Source of the DNA: Streptacidiphilus sp. ASG 303
GTDB lineage: Bacteria; Actinomycetota; Actinomycetes; Streptomycetales; Streptomycetaceae
Reading direction: 5' to 3'
Assembly: GCF_020991365.1 (NCBI RefSeq)
Contig: NZ_JAJLRA010000002.1
Location: 430,191 to 494,190, forward strand
Length of the DNA stretch: 64,000 nucleotides
Each line of letters opens with the position of its first letter. Within the stretch, counting starts at the first letter, position 1. Positions 41,787-50,444 of the stretch are shown piece by piece. Both the position numbers and the translations under genes were made by a program. Below the pieces are notes generated by a model, which ran no database searches, was not told the DNA's origin, and saw nothing but the letters and a program-made list of their open reading frames with translations.

Positions 41787-42014
41787 GGCTGCGCCGCCCA
41801 CCCGGCCGGACCGCTCGCGGAGCGGACCAGAGGCCGGTCGGGCTCATGGCGGACAGGCAGGGGCCTGCCCGGTCCGCGGCCGGCGCACGGCCTCACGGCC
41901 GTGCTCGACCCCGTCCCGGGCAGGCCGCCGGCCGAGGACCGCGCCGACGCCCGCGCGATCCCCCCTCCCCACCGGCGCCTCCCCGGGGCCCGCCCGGAAT
42001 GAGAAGATCGGCCG

Positions 42015-42722
42015 GTGGGCTTCTTCTCGTTCCATCCCCTGCATTCGGGCACCGACGGGCCGTCACGTCAGGGGCCCCGGCGTGCCGGGCCTGGTGAGTG
42101 GCCGAGGTTCGAGGCCGGACTCGCTGCGGTGAACCGCGACCTGGCGGCGACCCTGCCCGACGAGCCCCCGCTGGTCCTGATGCTCTGCCCGGCGTCAGGG
42201 GACGGCGATCGGCCCCACCGGATCCATGTCGCCCTGTCGGACGGCCGGTGGCAGGGCAGTGCCGTACACCCGCAGGGCCCGGGGATGCACGACGAACCGG
42301 ACGACACGTCGGTGGTCCTCCAGCTCGTCGCGGACGCGGCCCAGGAAACGGTCACCGAACTGCGGTGGACGGTGTGGCCGGTCTGCCCGTACCACCACAT
42401 CGGCATGCACCCGCGTCCCGCCGGGACCACGTCCGGCTGGTACCGGGACAGGCTGGGCGGTGGACCCGTGGTGTGGTGGTGCAGGGGCCACCGTGGCGAC
42501 GACTGCCACGACCTCGCGCCCGTCGGGGAGCTCGCGGCGGCCCTGCCCGGAAAGCAGCGGCGGGAACTCCGACGCAGGGCGCGCAGGCGGACGAAGGCCG
42601 ACAGCGGCCCGTCGACGAACGTCTCGGACGGCGGTGACGGGTCCGTCATCACCGCCTCCATGGCGGAATCTGCCACCGAGGCCCCCGGCACAGCTGACGC
42701 CACGGCCCCCGGAGAGGGATGA
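42015..42722 (+). CDS. conserved hypothetical protein with Cys/His-rich centre
   Basis: A 235-residue soluble protein, not recognised. An N-terminal domain (about 30-110) with LPDEPPLVLMLCPASGDGDR and VALSDGRWQGSAVHPQ leads to WPVCPYHHIGMHPRP and WWCRGHRGDDCHDL (about 122-170). The spaced Cys and His residues could bind zinc. The tail is basic then acidic. GTG 42015 has GAAGAT (42003-42008) ending 6 nt upstream and no Shine-Dalgarno. It is the first chromosomal gene after the right end of the element. Confidence 0.65.
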   Translation: MGFFSFHPLHSGTDGPSRQGPRRAGPGEWPRFEAGLAAVNRDLAATLPDEPPLVLMLCPASGDGDRPHRIHVALSDGRWQGSAVHPQGPGMHDEPDDTSVVLQLVADAAQETVTELRWTVWPVCPYHHIGMHPRPAGTTSGWYRDRLGGGPVVWWCRGHRGDDCHDLAPVGELAAALPGKQRRELRRRARRRTKADSGPSTNVSDGGDGSVITASMAESATEAPGTADATAPGEG

Positions 42723-42895
42723 GACGCCTCCGTTGCCGCCGGGCGCGCAGCGCGTTTCCCGATCGTGCCCCGTGCCCGATCCCGGCGAGCCACCGGCAGA
42801 GGAACGCGTTGGCCTCCGGTGTCCGTGCGGAACGCCGGCCCTTGTCCACAGCTGCCCCCGGGAGGATGATCGCCCTGTCGATCAGGGGGGATGCG

Positions 42896-43234
42896 ATGTT
42901 GTCGTTCATGGACTGGTCCATCGTGGCCATGGGGTGTGCGTCGGTACTGACGGGCCTCGGTGCCCGGTGGTCGGCGAGGGCCGAGGCCCAGGAGCGCGAG
43001 GACCGGACGGCGCGCTTGCACTGGTCCCGGCTCGCGTTGCTGATGGGGGCGGTCCTGATCCTCGCGAAGGCGCCGCAGCTGCTGGACGCGCCCTATCTTG
43101 CGGTGGAGATCGCCGACGCCGTCGACCTCGGCCTGAGCATCGCGGCGCTGGCCTTCGCGCTCCGGGGGGCGCGGTACGTCCGGGCCGGCAGTCGCCGAGG
43201 TCTTTCCGGCCCGCATGGCGCAGGGCGGGACTGA
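42896..43234 (+). CDS. small two-helix membrane protein
   Basis: A 112-residue protein MLSFMDWSIVAMGCASVLTG... with a first membrane helix (about 5-22), a charged helix (RAEAQEREDRTARLHW), a second hydrophobic segment (about 42-60) and a third weaker one near the C-terminus. AGGGGGG (42884-42890) lies 5 nt before ATG 42896, so the longer in-frame version from 42719 is not favoured. No family recognised. It is followed by about 280 nt without a supported gene. Confidence 0.55.
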   Translation: MLSFMDWSIVAMGCASVLTGLGARWSARAEAQEREDRTARLHWSRLALLMGAVLILAKAPQLLDAPYLAVEIADAVDLGLSIAALAFALRGARYVRAGSRRGLSGPHGAGRD

Positions 43235-43514
43235 CCAGCATCGAGCGGCTCGCCCTCCCCCCGGCCCGCCTGGGCTCGTGCGTGCCGTCGCGGCCCGTGC
43301 GGGCCGGATCCGGGAGGGCCCTCGGTGACCGCCGGCCGTCCGGGCGGCCCCGAGGAGCGTGCAGCAGCCTGCCCCTGGCGCGGCCGGGGTCTCGTTCGTC
43401 AATCTCGCCACGGAAGGGGCGTGGGACGGCCTCCGCCCGGTCGCCGTCCGCACAGGAGGACCGGCTCGGTCCTGACGGGCCGGGGTCGCGGCTGCAGCCG
43501 TGGAGGGCAGGGTC

Positions 43515-44261
43515 ATGGAGCGGTTCGGGTCCGGGGAGACCGTCGTGCGGCGGGACGTGTTCCGCGGCAGGGTGTGGAGTGCCCATGCGCTGCGGGTGGT
43601 CCGGGACACCGGGGAGGCGGTGGTCGCCACCTGCGGCCCGGGGGCGGAGGCGATGGTCGCGACCTCGTACGTCGAGTCCCGGACGACGGGTGACGACGCG
43701 GTGCGCAGGCAGGCCCTCCCCGGCCTTGCGGCGGGCCGTTGGCGCCTGGACCGCTGGGCCTGGCAGGACACGGTGTCGGTGCTGTGGAACCCGGCGGACA
43801 CGTACTTCAGCGTCAACGCGTTCTACGAACCGTCGGGCGACCGGCGGATGCGCAGCTGGTACGTCGACTTCCAACGCCCGATACGCCGTACCGGCATCGG
43901 CTTCGACACGTTCGACCTGCTCGTCGACCTGGTGGTCGATCCGGACCTGTCCTCCTGGCGCTGGAAGGACGAGGACGAGTACGCGCAGGGCCGCCGGCTG
44001 GGCATCGTGGACGACGCCGACCACTGGGCCGTCGAGGCGGCGCACGACCGGGCGCTGGCCGTGGTCGAGGGCAGGGAGGGGCCGTTCGCCCCGGACGCGG
44101 AGTGGATGCGCTGTCCTTCCGGGCCGCTCGGGCCGCCCCCGCTCCTGCCGGCCGGCACCCTTGCAACGGATTCGGCCGCCGCCGACGCCCGCGACGGAGC
44201 GGGAACCGCCCGGGCGGCGCACGGCCCGCGCGCAGCACGGAGTGGGCCACGGGCGGAGTGA
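43515..44261 (+). CDS. DUF402 domain protein
   Basis: A 248-residue protein whose core (about 5-170) matches DUF402: VVRRDVFRGRVWSAHALRVV, then PADTYFSVNAFYEPSGDRRM followed by YVDFQRPIRRTGIGFDTFDL, then DLVVDPDLSSWRWKDEDEYA. DUF402 proteins form a beta-barrel with acidic metal-binding residues (FomD-like nucleotide hydrolases). The acidic WYVDF and DLLVDLVVDPD clusters fit that. ATG 43515 has GGAGG 8 nt upstream (43502-43506). The C-terminal 50 residues are low-complexity. Convergent with the next gene. Confidence 0.82.
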   Translation: MERFGSGETVVRRDVFRGRVWSAHALRVVRDTGEAVVATCGPGAEAMVATSYVESRTTGDDAVRRQALPGLAAGRWRLDRWAWQDTVSVLWNPADTYFSVNAFYEPSGDRRMRSWYVDFQRPIRRTGIGFDTFDLLVDLVVDPDLSSWRWKDEDEYAQGRRLGIVDDADHWAVEAAHDRALAVVEGREGPFAPDAEWMRCPSGPLGPPPLLPAGTLATDSAAADARDGAGTARAAHGPRAARSGPRAE

Positions 44262-44289
44262 GCCACGGTCCGTCAGGGCGGCGAGGACG

Positions 44290-46233
44290 TCAGCGGTAGG
44301 CCCGCACGGCGCCGCCCCTCGCCTGGGCGTCGAGCTCCAGGACCATGCCGTCGGGCGTCACGTACACCGTGCCCGCCGTGAGCGCCGGGCCGCCGGTGGC
44401 GGCCGGCAGGGCCGCGACGGGGGTGGCGCGGCCCGTGCGCGGGTCGAGCGCGAGGAGCTGGCGGGTGCCCGAGGTGGAGACGACGTGCACCCGGTCGTCC
44501 CCGGCCGCGGCGGTGGCGAGCACGGCGGAGCGGTGGGTCCACAGCTTCGCCCCGGTGACGGTGTCGAACCCGACGATCTCGCCGCCCTGGGCGGACTGGG
44601 CGGGGGCGACGAGCACGTCCCCGACGAGCCGGGCGGAGCGGTCGGCCGCCGTGTCGTTGCCGGGCAGGACCTCGGTGTCGCCGACGGCGAGCTTGCGGCT
44701 CCGCCCGGAGGGGGAGAAGACCCGGACGCTGTCCTCGGCCGCCGTGTGCACGGAGGCGATCAGCGGCGCGCCGGAGAAGACGTGGGCCAGGTCGGCCTGG
44801 GAGTCCTGGGCGTCGGCCCAGAGGACCCGGCCGGTCCTGCCGTCGTACGCGGTGAGGGTGAAGCGGTCCTTGGTGTCGGCGCAGTAGTCGTCGACCAGCA
44901 CGATCCCGGACGCGCCCCAGGGGTGGACGCCGCAGTAGTGGCCGCGGGCCCGGAAGCCCCAGACGCGGCGGCCGGTGCGGACGTCCAGGCCGCCGAGGAA
45001 GTTCTTGTTGACGACCGTGGCGACACCGCCCTGGAGGAACGTCCCGGCGGGCATCGCCGTGGGGTGCCGGACGTCGACCAGCGGGACGCTCCAGCGGATC
45101 CTCCCGGTGGCCGCGTCGACGCCGGCCAGCCAGGTGCAGGAGTCGCCGTCCTTGCCGAAGGCGACCGTGCCGAGGCCCTGCGCGGTGGGCGCCGGGGACA
45201 TGGCGCAGGGGACGGACCCCCACTTCGCGGGGTCCAGCCGGGACGTGGCGTGCCACACCTCGCGGCCGCCGGCCAGGTCGTAGGCCCTGAGGCCGCCGCG
45301 GGTGCTCGCCCGGACCAGCAGCCTTCCGGTGAGCCAGCTCCCCACCAGCTCGTCGCCCGGAGCGGGCGCGGGCACCCGCCACGCCTGCGTGAGGCGCTTC
45401 GACGCGACGGGGGCGGCGTCCTCCCCGTGCAGCAGGACGGCCGCGGCCCCGCCCGCGGCGGCGAGGACGGCGAGGACGAGCGCGATCACGCCGGCCCGCC
45501 TGCGCCTGCCCCGCGGCTGCGGCTGCGGGTCGGCGACGGACTCCGGGAAGGGCTCGTCGAACGCCTCGGCGAAGGTCTCCTCGAAGGGCGGGGCGTCGAG
45601 GACGGCGGCGGGTGCCGCCGGATGCGGGGAGGGGTACGCCGCCGGGGGCGGGGACGGCTGCCACGGTTCCGCGTCGCCGGGGGTGCGCGGGGGACGCGGG
45701 CCGGGCACGGGCTCCCCCGGGCGGCCGGGGACGGGACCGGCCGTGCGGTACCGGCGGGCGTCCTCCGCCTGCACGGCAACGTCCTCGCGGTGCAGGGGGG
45801 CATCCTGACGGCGGGGGGCGTCCTGACGACGGGCGGGGTCCTCGCGGTGCAGGGGGGCATCCTGACGGCGGGGGGCGTCCTGACGACGGGCGGGGTCCTC
45901 GCGGTGCAGGGGGGTGTCCTGACGGCGGGCGGGGTCGTCGCGGAGCACACCGCCCCGGGCTGCGTCCTCCTCGGGCCGCCGGGGGCCGCCCTCCGTACGG
46001 CGGGGCGCGTCGTCCCCGTTCCGGGACGCGGCGCCGCCGGGCGCGGCACCGCCACGCCGGGGGGCGTCCCCGGGCGGCGGGACGGGGGGCCGGGGGCCCT
46101 CCTCGTGCGGCGGCCGCCCCTCGGGCGGCCCGGGGTACGGGCGCGGCTCGGCCCCGGCCGGTCTGCGCGGCCTGAAGGCCCAGCCCGCGTCCTCCTCCGG
46201 AGCGTCCTGGCCCGGCGACGGTCCCGTCGTCAT
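44290..46233 (-). CDS. membrane-anchored PQQ-like beta-propeller protein
   Basis: A 647-residue protein. A cytoplasmic N-terminus of about 235 residues is rich in Pro/Arg/Asp and contains a 19-residue tandem repeat (PLHREDPARRQDAPRRQDA). One membrane helix follows (VIALVLAVLAAAGGAAAVLL, about 240-262). The outer part is a WD/PQQ-type propeller with repeated blades such as GLRAYDLAGGREVWHATSRL, VDAATGRIRWSVPL, GGLDVRTGRRVWGF and AYDGRTGRVLWADA. No quinoprotein active site is obvious, so it is probably structural or sensory. ATG 46233 is plausible. In streptomycetes such proteins often accompany kinases, but none is adjacent here. Confidence 0.82.
   Translation of the reverse strand: MTTGPSPGQDAPEEDAGWAFRPRRPAGAEPRPYPGPPEGRPPHEEGPRPPVPPPGDAPRRGGAAPGGAASRNGDDAPRRTEGGPRRPEEDAARGGVLRDDPARRQDTPLHREDPARRQDAPRRQDAPLHREDPARRQDAPRRQDAPLHREDVAVQAEDARRYRTAGPVPGRPGEPVPGPRPPRTPGDAEPWQPSPPPAAYPSPHPAAPAAVLDAPPFEETFAEAFDEPFPESVADPQPQPRGRRRRAGVIALVLAVLAAAGGAAAVLLHGEDAAPVASKRLTQAWRVPAPAPGDELVGSWLTGRLLVRASTRGGLRAYDLAGGREVWHATSRLDPAKWGSVPCAMSPAPTAQGLGTVAFGKDGDSCTWLAGVDAATGRIRWSVPLVDVRHPTAMPAGTFLQGGVATVVNKNFLGGLDVRTGRRVWGFRARGHYCGVHPWGASGIVLVDDYCADTKDRFTLTAYDGRTGRVLWADAQDSQADLAHVFSGAPLIASVHTAAEDSVRVFSPSGRSRKLAVGDTEVLPGNDTAADRSARLVGDVLVAPAQSAQGGEIVGFDTVTGAKLWTHRSAVLATAAAGDDRVHVVSTSGTRQLLALDPRTGRATPVAALPAATGGPALTAGTVYVTPDGMVLELDAQARGGAVRAYR
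45781..45920. repeat. 57-bp tandem repeat inside the propeller gene
   Basis: Two full 57-bp units (45781-45837, 45838-45894) and most of a third are almost identical. Each is built from three related 19-bp sub-units. It encodes the 19-residue repeat of the cytoplasmic tail, in frame. Confidence 0.85.
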
Positions 46234-46348
46234 CCCCGCACTTCCCGTCCTGCTCCGTCCTCCGCGTGCGGCGGCCCCGGCCGCCTCGACGCGCCATCGT
46301 ATGGGGCGTGGAGGCCGGGCCCGCGCCCGGCCGTGCCCGCTGCGGGCC

Positions 46349-47383
46349 TCAGCCCTTCCCGAAGGGGTGGCCGAAGCCGTGCCGGGCCGCCTCGACGCGG
46401 AAGGCGGCCCCGGCGCCCACCGAGGTGTCGATCCGCCAGTCCATGAGCTGACGGCTGCCCGGCCAGGACTTGCGCTGGTCGTACCAGACCAGTCCGATGA
46501 CGCCCGCCCGCTCGGCGCCCCGGAACAGGTCGCGGACCTGGTCCGGCTTGCGGCTGCTCTCCGCCACCCCGGTCTCCGCGATCAGCACCGGTTTGCCGGA
46601 GAAGCGCGCGATCTCCCGCAGGGTGGGGGTGAACAGGCTGGAGAAGGCGGTGCCGTCGATGGGCCCGTAGTAGCCGATGACGCCGACCCAGTCGACGTAG
46701 GCGTCCCCGGGGTAGTACGGGCGCAGCCGGGCGGTGGTGCCCGTGTCGACCACGTGCGGGCTCCACACCCAGACCACGTTGGTGACGCCGGCGCTGCGGA
46801 AGACGTCGTGGACGTGCCGCCACGCCGCGACGAAGTCGGCGGGGCGGGCGTGGCCGGGCCCCCAGGAGTTCCACGGGCCGTTCATCTCCCCGGCGAAGGA
46901 GAGGGCGAGCGGCCCGCGGTAGGCGGCGACCTGACGGGCCAGCTGTCGGATGTAGGCGTCGTCGTAGCCCCCGGCGATGTCGGCGAGGGGGGTGGTGGAG
47001 GGCACCAGCGAGAGCATCGGGAGCTGCCCGTGGCTCCACAGGAAGGCGTTGCCCTCCGGGTCGAAGTCGTCCCCCCAGGAGCTGTAGTACTGGCGGATGT
47101 CGGGGGCGCGTCCCGCCTGCTCCGTGAAGGTCTTCACGATGCCGTACTGCCAGGGGGTCTTGTCGTCGACGACCCCCAGCATCCGGCCGGACGGGCGGAG
47201 CAGGGACGAGACGTCGAAGCGCGCGGCCGGGGCGGAGGCGCCGCCCGCGGTCTTCCCGGCGTCGCCGGAGCCCCCCTTCCCGCCGCCGTTGCGGGCCAGG
47301 AGCAGGGCGGCTGCCACCGCGAGCAGCACCGCGAGCACCACGGCGGCCACGAGGGGACGGCCGAAGCGGACAGGTCTGGCCAT
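46349..47383 (-). CDS. secreted/membrane-anchored GH26-like glycoside hydrolase
   Basis: A 344-residue protein with an N-terminal hydrophobic anchor (about 10-30, PLVAAVVLAVLLAVAAALLLA) and a TIM-barrel domain (about 55-344). FAGEMNGPWNSWG (acid/base glutamate about E165) and VLIAETGVAESS (nucleophile about E268) are the GH26 hallmarks; DWVGVIGYYGP also fits. GH26 enzymes cut beta-mannans or related glycans. The gene is divergent from the polysaccharide synthesis genes across an AT-rich palindromic promoter, so it may trim or release the polymer they make. This role is inferred from position. Confidence 0.82.
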   Translation of the reverse strand: MARPVRFGRPLVAAVVLAVLLAVAAALLLARNGGGKGGSGDAGKTAGGASAPAARFDVSSLLRPSGRMLGVVDDKTPWQYGIVKTFTEQAGRAPDIRQYYSSWGDDFDPEGNAFLWSHGQLPMLSLVPSTTPLADIAGGYDDAYIRQLARQVAAYRGPLALSFAGEMNGPWNSWGPGHARPADFVAAWRHVHDVFRSAGVTNVVWVWSPHVVDTGTTARLRPYYPGDAYVDWVGVIGYYGPIDGTAFSSLFTPTLREIARFSGKPVLIAETGVAESSRKPDQVRDLFRGAERAGVIGLVWYDQRKSWPGSRQLMDWRIDTSVGAGAAFRVEAARHGFGHPFGKG

Positions 47384-47451
47384 GCGCGGGGGTTCCGATC
47401 GGGCAGGTGACGTGGTTCCGGCCCAGGATCCTATGAGACCCGGTCGCGCTT

Positions 47452-47475
47452 ACCGTATTTTCGTATCGATACGGT
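47452..47475. promoter_or_regulatory. AT-rich palindromic element in the mat-like divergent promoter
   Basis: ACCGTAT (47452-47458) pairs with ATACGGT (47469-47475), and CGTATCGATACG (47462-47473) is itself a perfect 12-bp palindrome. It lies between the GH26-like gene and the glycan operon. A TACGGT -10-like hexamer (47470-47475) overlaps it. Confidence 0.55.
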
Positions 47476-47487
47476 CACACGCGAGGG

Positions 47488-48252
47488 ATGGAGCCGACAA
47501 ATCGCACATCCGGCCCCTCATGGAACCCTTCCGTGGACTATTTTTCGACAGCCACCTGTGTCCGTGGCGACTTGATCGAGGAAAGCCCGAGGCCCCAGGT
47601 GCCCAGCGCCCCCGCGGAGGTCGACGCCTCCCCCGTCTTCGTGGACCGGACAGGCCGACGCGGCCGGCGTCTGCGCGGTCTCGGCTGGGTCGTCGGCGTC
47701 GTCTGCGTCGGTTTCGCCGTGGCGATGATCGCCGGTCTCGTCGGGGTCCAGTCGCAGGCGCCCTCCTTCGCCGTCCCGGACACCGCGAACACCACCCCGC
47801 CCAGCCGGTACGTGAACGCCCCGCTGCCCTCACCGCCCCGGGGGACGCGGCCGCGGCCCGGCCGGGTCCCGGCCGCGGGTCCCGGACCGGCCGCCGGCCC
47901 GGCCGGAGCCGCAGGGGGGGCCACCGGGGGCTCCGGCACCCTCGCGGGCACCGGAGCCGGGACGACGACCGGGACCACGACCGGCGCGGGGACCGCCGCC
48001 GGCACCGGGACCGCCACCACCGCAGGGACCACGGCCGGAACGGCCGCCGGCGGGCCGGCCGGAGCCCCGGCCGGGGGCGGGACCGCGGCGGGAGGCTCCG
48101 CCGGGACCGCCCACGCGGCCGGCGGCGGCGCGGCCGGCGGCACCACGACCGGAACAGTCCGCACCCCCCGAGGGGGAGCCGCGGGCGGCACCACCACGAC
48201 CACGAACCCCGGTGCGGCGCCCTCCGCCGCCGTACCGCCCCAGAACCCCTAG
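47488..48252 (+). CDS. single-pass membrane protein with Gly/Thr/Ala-rich outer tail
   Basis: A 254-residue protein: cytoplasmic N-terminus with RTGRRGRRLRGL, one membrane helix (about 67-87, WVVGVVCVGFAVAMIAGLVG), then a long low-complexity extracellular region of TGTTTG/AGG type. It directly precedes the deacetylase-glycosyltransferase gene (23 nt), in the position of the small first gene of streptomycete mat loci. ATG 47488 has no ribosome site at normal spacing; an internal GTG at 47599 is an alternative. Likely an accessory factor for glycan synthesis or display; function unproven. Confidence 0.6.
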   Translation: MEPTNRTSGPSWNPSVDYFSTATCVRGDLIEESPRPQVPSAPAEVDASPVFVDRTGRRGRRLRGLGWVVGVVCVGFAVAMIAGLVGVQSQAPSFAVPDTANTTPPSRYVNAPLPSPPRGTRPRPGRVPAAGPGPAAGPAGAAGGATGGSGTLAGTGAGTTTGTTTGAGTAAGTGTATTAGTTAGTAAGGPAGAPAGGGTAAGGSAGTAHAAGGGAAGGTTTGTVRTPRGGAAGGTTTTTNPGAAPSAAVPPQNP

Positions 48253-48275
48253 CACGCCCGACGACCAGGAAGTCC

Positions 48276-50444
48276 ATGCCCCGTCACCAACGCCCCCGGC
48301 AGTCCGTCCTGCGGCCGCGGCGGCTCGCCGCGCCCCCGCTGCGCTTCTTCCTGCCGGTGACCCTGCTGGTGACCCTGCTCGCCCTGATGGTGCTCCGGGG
48401 CATGGAGAACAACGAGGTCTTCCACGACGAGCGCATCGCGCCCTCGGTGGACAAGGGCACCGTGCCGCGCAGCGTGCTGGAGGGCGGCCCGATCGTGGAC
48501 GCCCGCGGGGACCGGAACGACAAGCCGGTCAGCTACTCGATCCCCGACAGGACCGTCGTCCTCAGCTTCGACGACGGCCCGTCCTCCACGTGGACGCCGA
48601 AGATCCTGGAGGTGCTGGAGGCCCAGCACGTCCACGCCGACTTCTTCGTCACCGGCTCGATGGTCACCCGCAACCCCGCGCTGATCCGCCGGATCGTGGC
48701 CGGCGGCCACGAGATCGGCCTGCACACCTACACCCACCCCGACCTCGCCCTGCAGTCCGGCACGCGTCTCACCTGGGAGCTCGGCGAGACCCAGCTCGCC
48801 CTGGCGGGCGTCGCCGGCATCCACTCCAGCCTGTTCCGGCCGCCCTACTCCTCCACCGTCGACGCGCTCGACGACTGGTCCTGGCCGGTGACCAGGGAGG
48901 TGGGGTCGGACGGCTACCTGGCCGCCTTCATCGACAAGGACACCGACGACTGGAAGCGCCCCGGCGTCAACGCCATCGTCAGGGCCGCCCTTCCGGAGCT
49001 GGCCGGGCAGGGCGAGATGATCCTGCTCCACGACGCGGGCGGCGACCGGTCCCAGACCCTGGCCGCGCTCCCCGTCATCATCGAGCGGCTCAAGGCGGAC
49101 GGCTACACCTTCAAGACGATCGGCGAGGCGCTCGGCACCGGTTCCGCGAACGCCCCCGTCACCGGCTACAACCTGTGGGCCGGCAAGGCGTTCCTGTGGT
49201 GCACCACCTTCTCCGTCCGGCTGATGCCGTGGCTGGTCGCGCTGCTCGCGGTCGTCGGCGTGCTGGTCTTCGCGCGCTTCGCCCTGATGCTGGTGCTCTC
49301 CCTCCTGCACGTGCGGCGCACCCGGAAGCCGGGCTTCTCGTGGGGCGACCCGGTCACCGAACCGGTCACCGTGGTCGTCCCCGCCTACAACGAGCAGGAG
49401 TGCATCACCAACACCCTGCTCTCGCTGGCCCGGAGCGACCACCCCATCGAGGTGATCGTGGTCGACGACGGGTCGACCGACGACACCTCCGCCATCGTGG
49501 AGGAGCTCGGCCTGCCGATGGTCCGGCTGATCCGCCAGCCCAACAGCGGCAAGCCCACCGCGCTCAACACCGGCGTGGCCGCGGCCTCGAACGAGCTGAT
49601 CGTGATGATGGACGGCGACACGGTCTTCGAGCCCTCCACCGTCCGCGAGCTGGTGCAGCCCTTCGCCGACCCGCGCATCGGCGCGGTGGCGGGCAACGCC
49701 AAGGTCGGCAACCGGGACACCCTGATCGGCGCCTGGCAGCACATCGAGTACGTCATGGGCTTCAACCTGGACCGCCGGATGTACGACGTGCTCGGGTGCA
49801 TGCCGACCATCCCCGGCGCCGTCGGCGGCTTCCGCCGCACGGCGCTGGACCAGGTGGGCGGCATGAGCGACGAGACGCTCGCCGAGGACACCGACGTCAC
49901 CATGGCCCTGCACCGGGCCGGCTGGAAGATCGTCTACGCCGAGGACGCCCGCGCCTGGACCGAGGCGCCCGGCAGCATGAGCCAGCTCTGGTCCCAGCGC
50001 TACCGGTGGAGCTACGGCACCATGCAGGCGATGTGGAAGCACCGGCACGCGGCGCTGGAACGCGGGCCCGCCGGCCGCTTCGGCCGGGTCGGACTGCCCT
50101 TCGTCGCCCTCTTCATGGTGCTCACGCCGCTGCTCGCCCCCGCCATCGACATCGCCATGGTCTACGGCGTGGCCTTCGTCGACCCCTACAAGAGCCTGGG
50201 CGCCTGGTTCGCGGTCCTGGCCCTGCAGGGCTTCTGCGCCTGGTGGTCCTTCCACCTGGACCGGGAGAAGCCCTGGCACCTGGTCACCCTTCCCGTGCAG
50301 CAGGTGGTCTACCGGGTGCTCATGTACATGGTCCTGCTGCAGTCCTGGATCACCGCCCTGACCGGAGGCCGCCTGCGCTGGCAGAAGCTGCGGCGCACCG
50401 GCGAGGTGGGGCTCGACGTCACCACGGGGGCGATGCCGTCATGA
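48276..50444 (+). CDS. matB: polysaccharide deacetylase - family 2 glycosyltransferase fusion (MatB-like)
   Basis: A 722-residue bifunctional membrane protein. An N-terminal helix (about 22-42) precedes an extracytoplasmic NodB/CE4 deacetylase (about 85-285, with LSFDDGPSST and HTYTHPD metal motifs). A helix near 310-340 leads to a cytoplasmic GT2 synthase (about 360-600) with VPAYNE, VVDDGSTDD, DGDT, EDTDV and QRYRW. Three or four C-terminal helices form the export channel. It thus resembles PgaB and PgaC fused, as in Streptomyces MatB, reported to make a poly-N-acetylglucosamine-like polymer driving mycelial aggregation. Orthology is recalled, not computed. Start codon preceded by AGGAAG. 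Its stop overlaps the acyltransferase ATG. Confidence 0.85.
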   Translation: MPRHQRPRQSVLRPRRLAAPPLRFFLPVTLLVTLLALMVLRGMENNEVFHDERIAPSVDKGTVPRSVLEGGPIVDARGDRNDKPVSYSIPDRTVVLSFDDGPSSTWTPKILEVLEAQHVHADFFVTGSMVTRNPALIRRIVAGGHEIGLHTYTHPDLALQSGTRLTWELGETQLALAGVAGIHSSLFRPPYSSTVDALDDWSWPVTREVGSDGYLAAFIDKDTDDWKRPGVNAIVRAALPELAGQGEMILLHDAGGDRSQTLAALPVIIERLKADGYTFKTIGEALGTGSANAPVTGYNLWAGKAFLWCTTFSVRLMPWLVALLAVVGVLVFARFALMLVLSLLHVRRTRKPGFSWGDPVTEPVTVVVPAYNEQECITNTLLSLARSDHPIEVIVVDDGSTDDTSAIVEELGLPMVRLIRQPNSGKPTALNTGVAAASNELIVMMDGDTVFEPSTVRELVQPFADPRIGAVAGNAKVGNRDTLIGAWQHIEYVMGFNLDRRMYDVLGCMPTIPGAVGGFRRTALDQVGGMSDETLAEDTDVTMALHRAGWKIVYAEDARAWTEAPGSMSQLWSQRYRWSYGTMQAMWKHRHAALERGPAGRFGRVGLPFVALFMVLTPLLAPAIDIAMVYGVAFVDPYKSLGAWFAVLALQGFCAWWSFHLDREKPWHLVTLPVQQVVYRVLMYMVLLQSWITALTGGRLRWQKLRRTGEVGLDVTTGAMPS

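Larger units (their letters stand above)
41151..42014. other. non-coding stretch across the right end of the element
   Basis: Apart from the SUKH fragment and the right direct repeat (41705-41786), no supported gene is seen here. ORFs on both strands lack homology or ribosome sites. CAGGTCAGA occurs twice (41646-41654 and 41677-41685). Confidence 0.5.

Noticed and set aside
42068..43816. Long minus-strand ORF spanning three plus-strand genes
   Set aside because: It is the antisense shadow of the 42015, 42896 and 43515 genes, has no start signal and no recognisable domain.
45781..45920. Regular repeats considered as a CRISPR array
   Set aside because: The units are contiguous, in frame and translated; there are no unique spacers. 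The 26921-26991 repeats were excluded for the same reason. No cas genes are seen.
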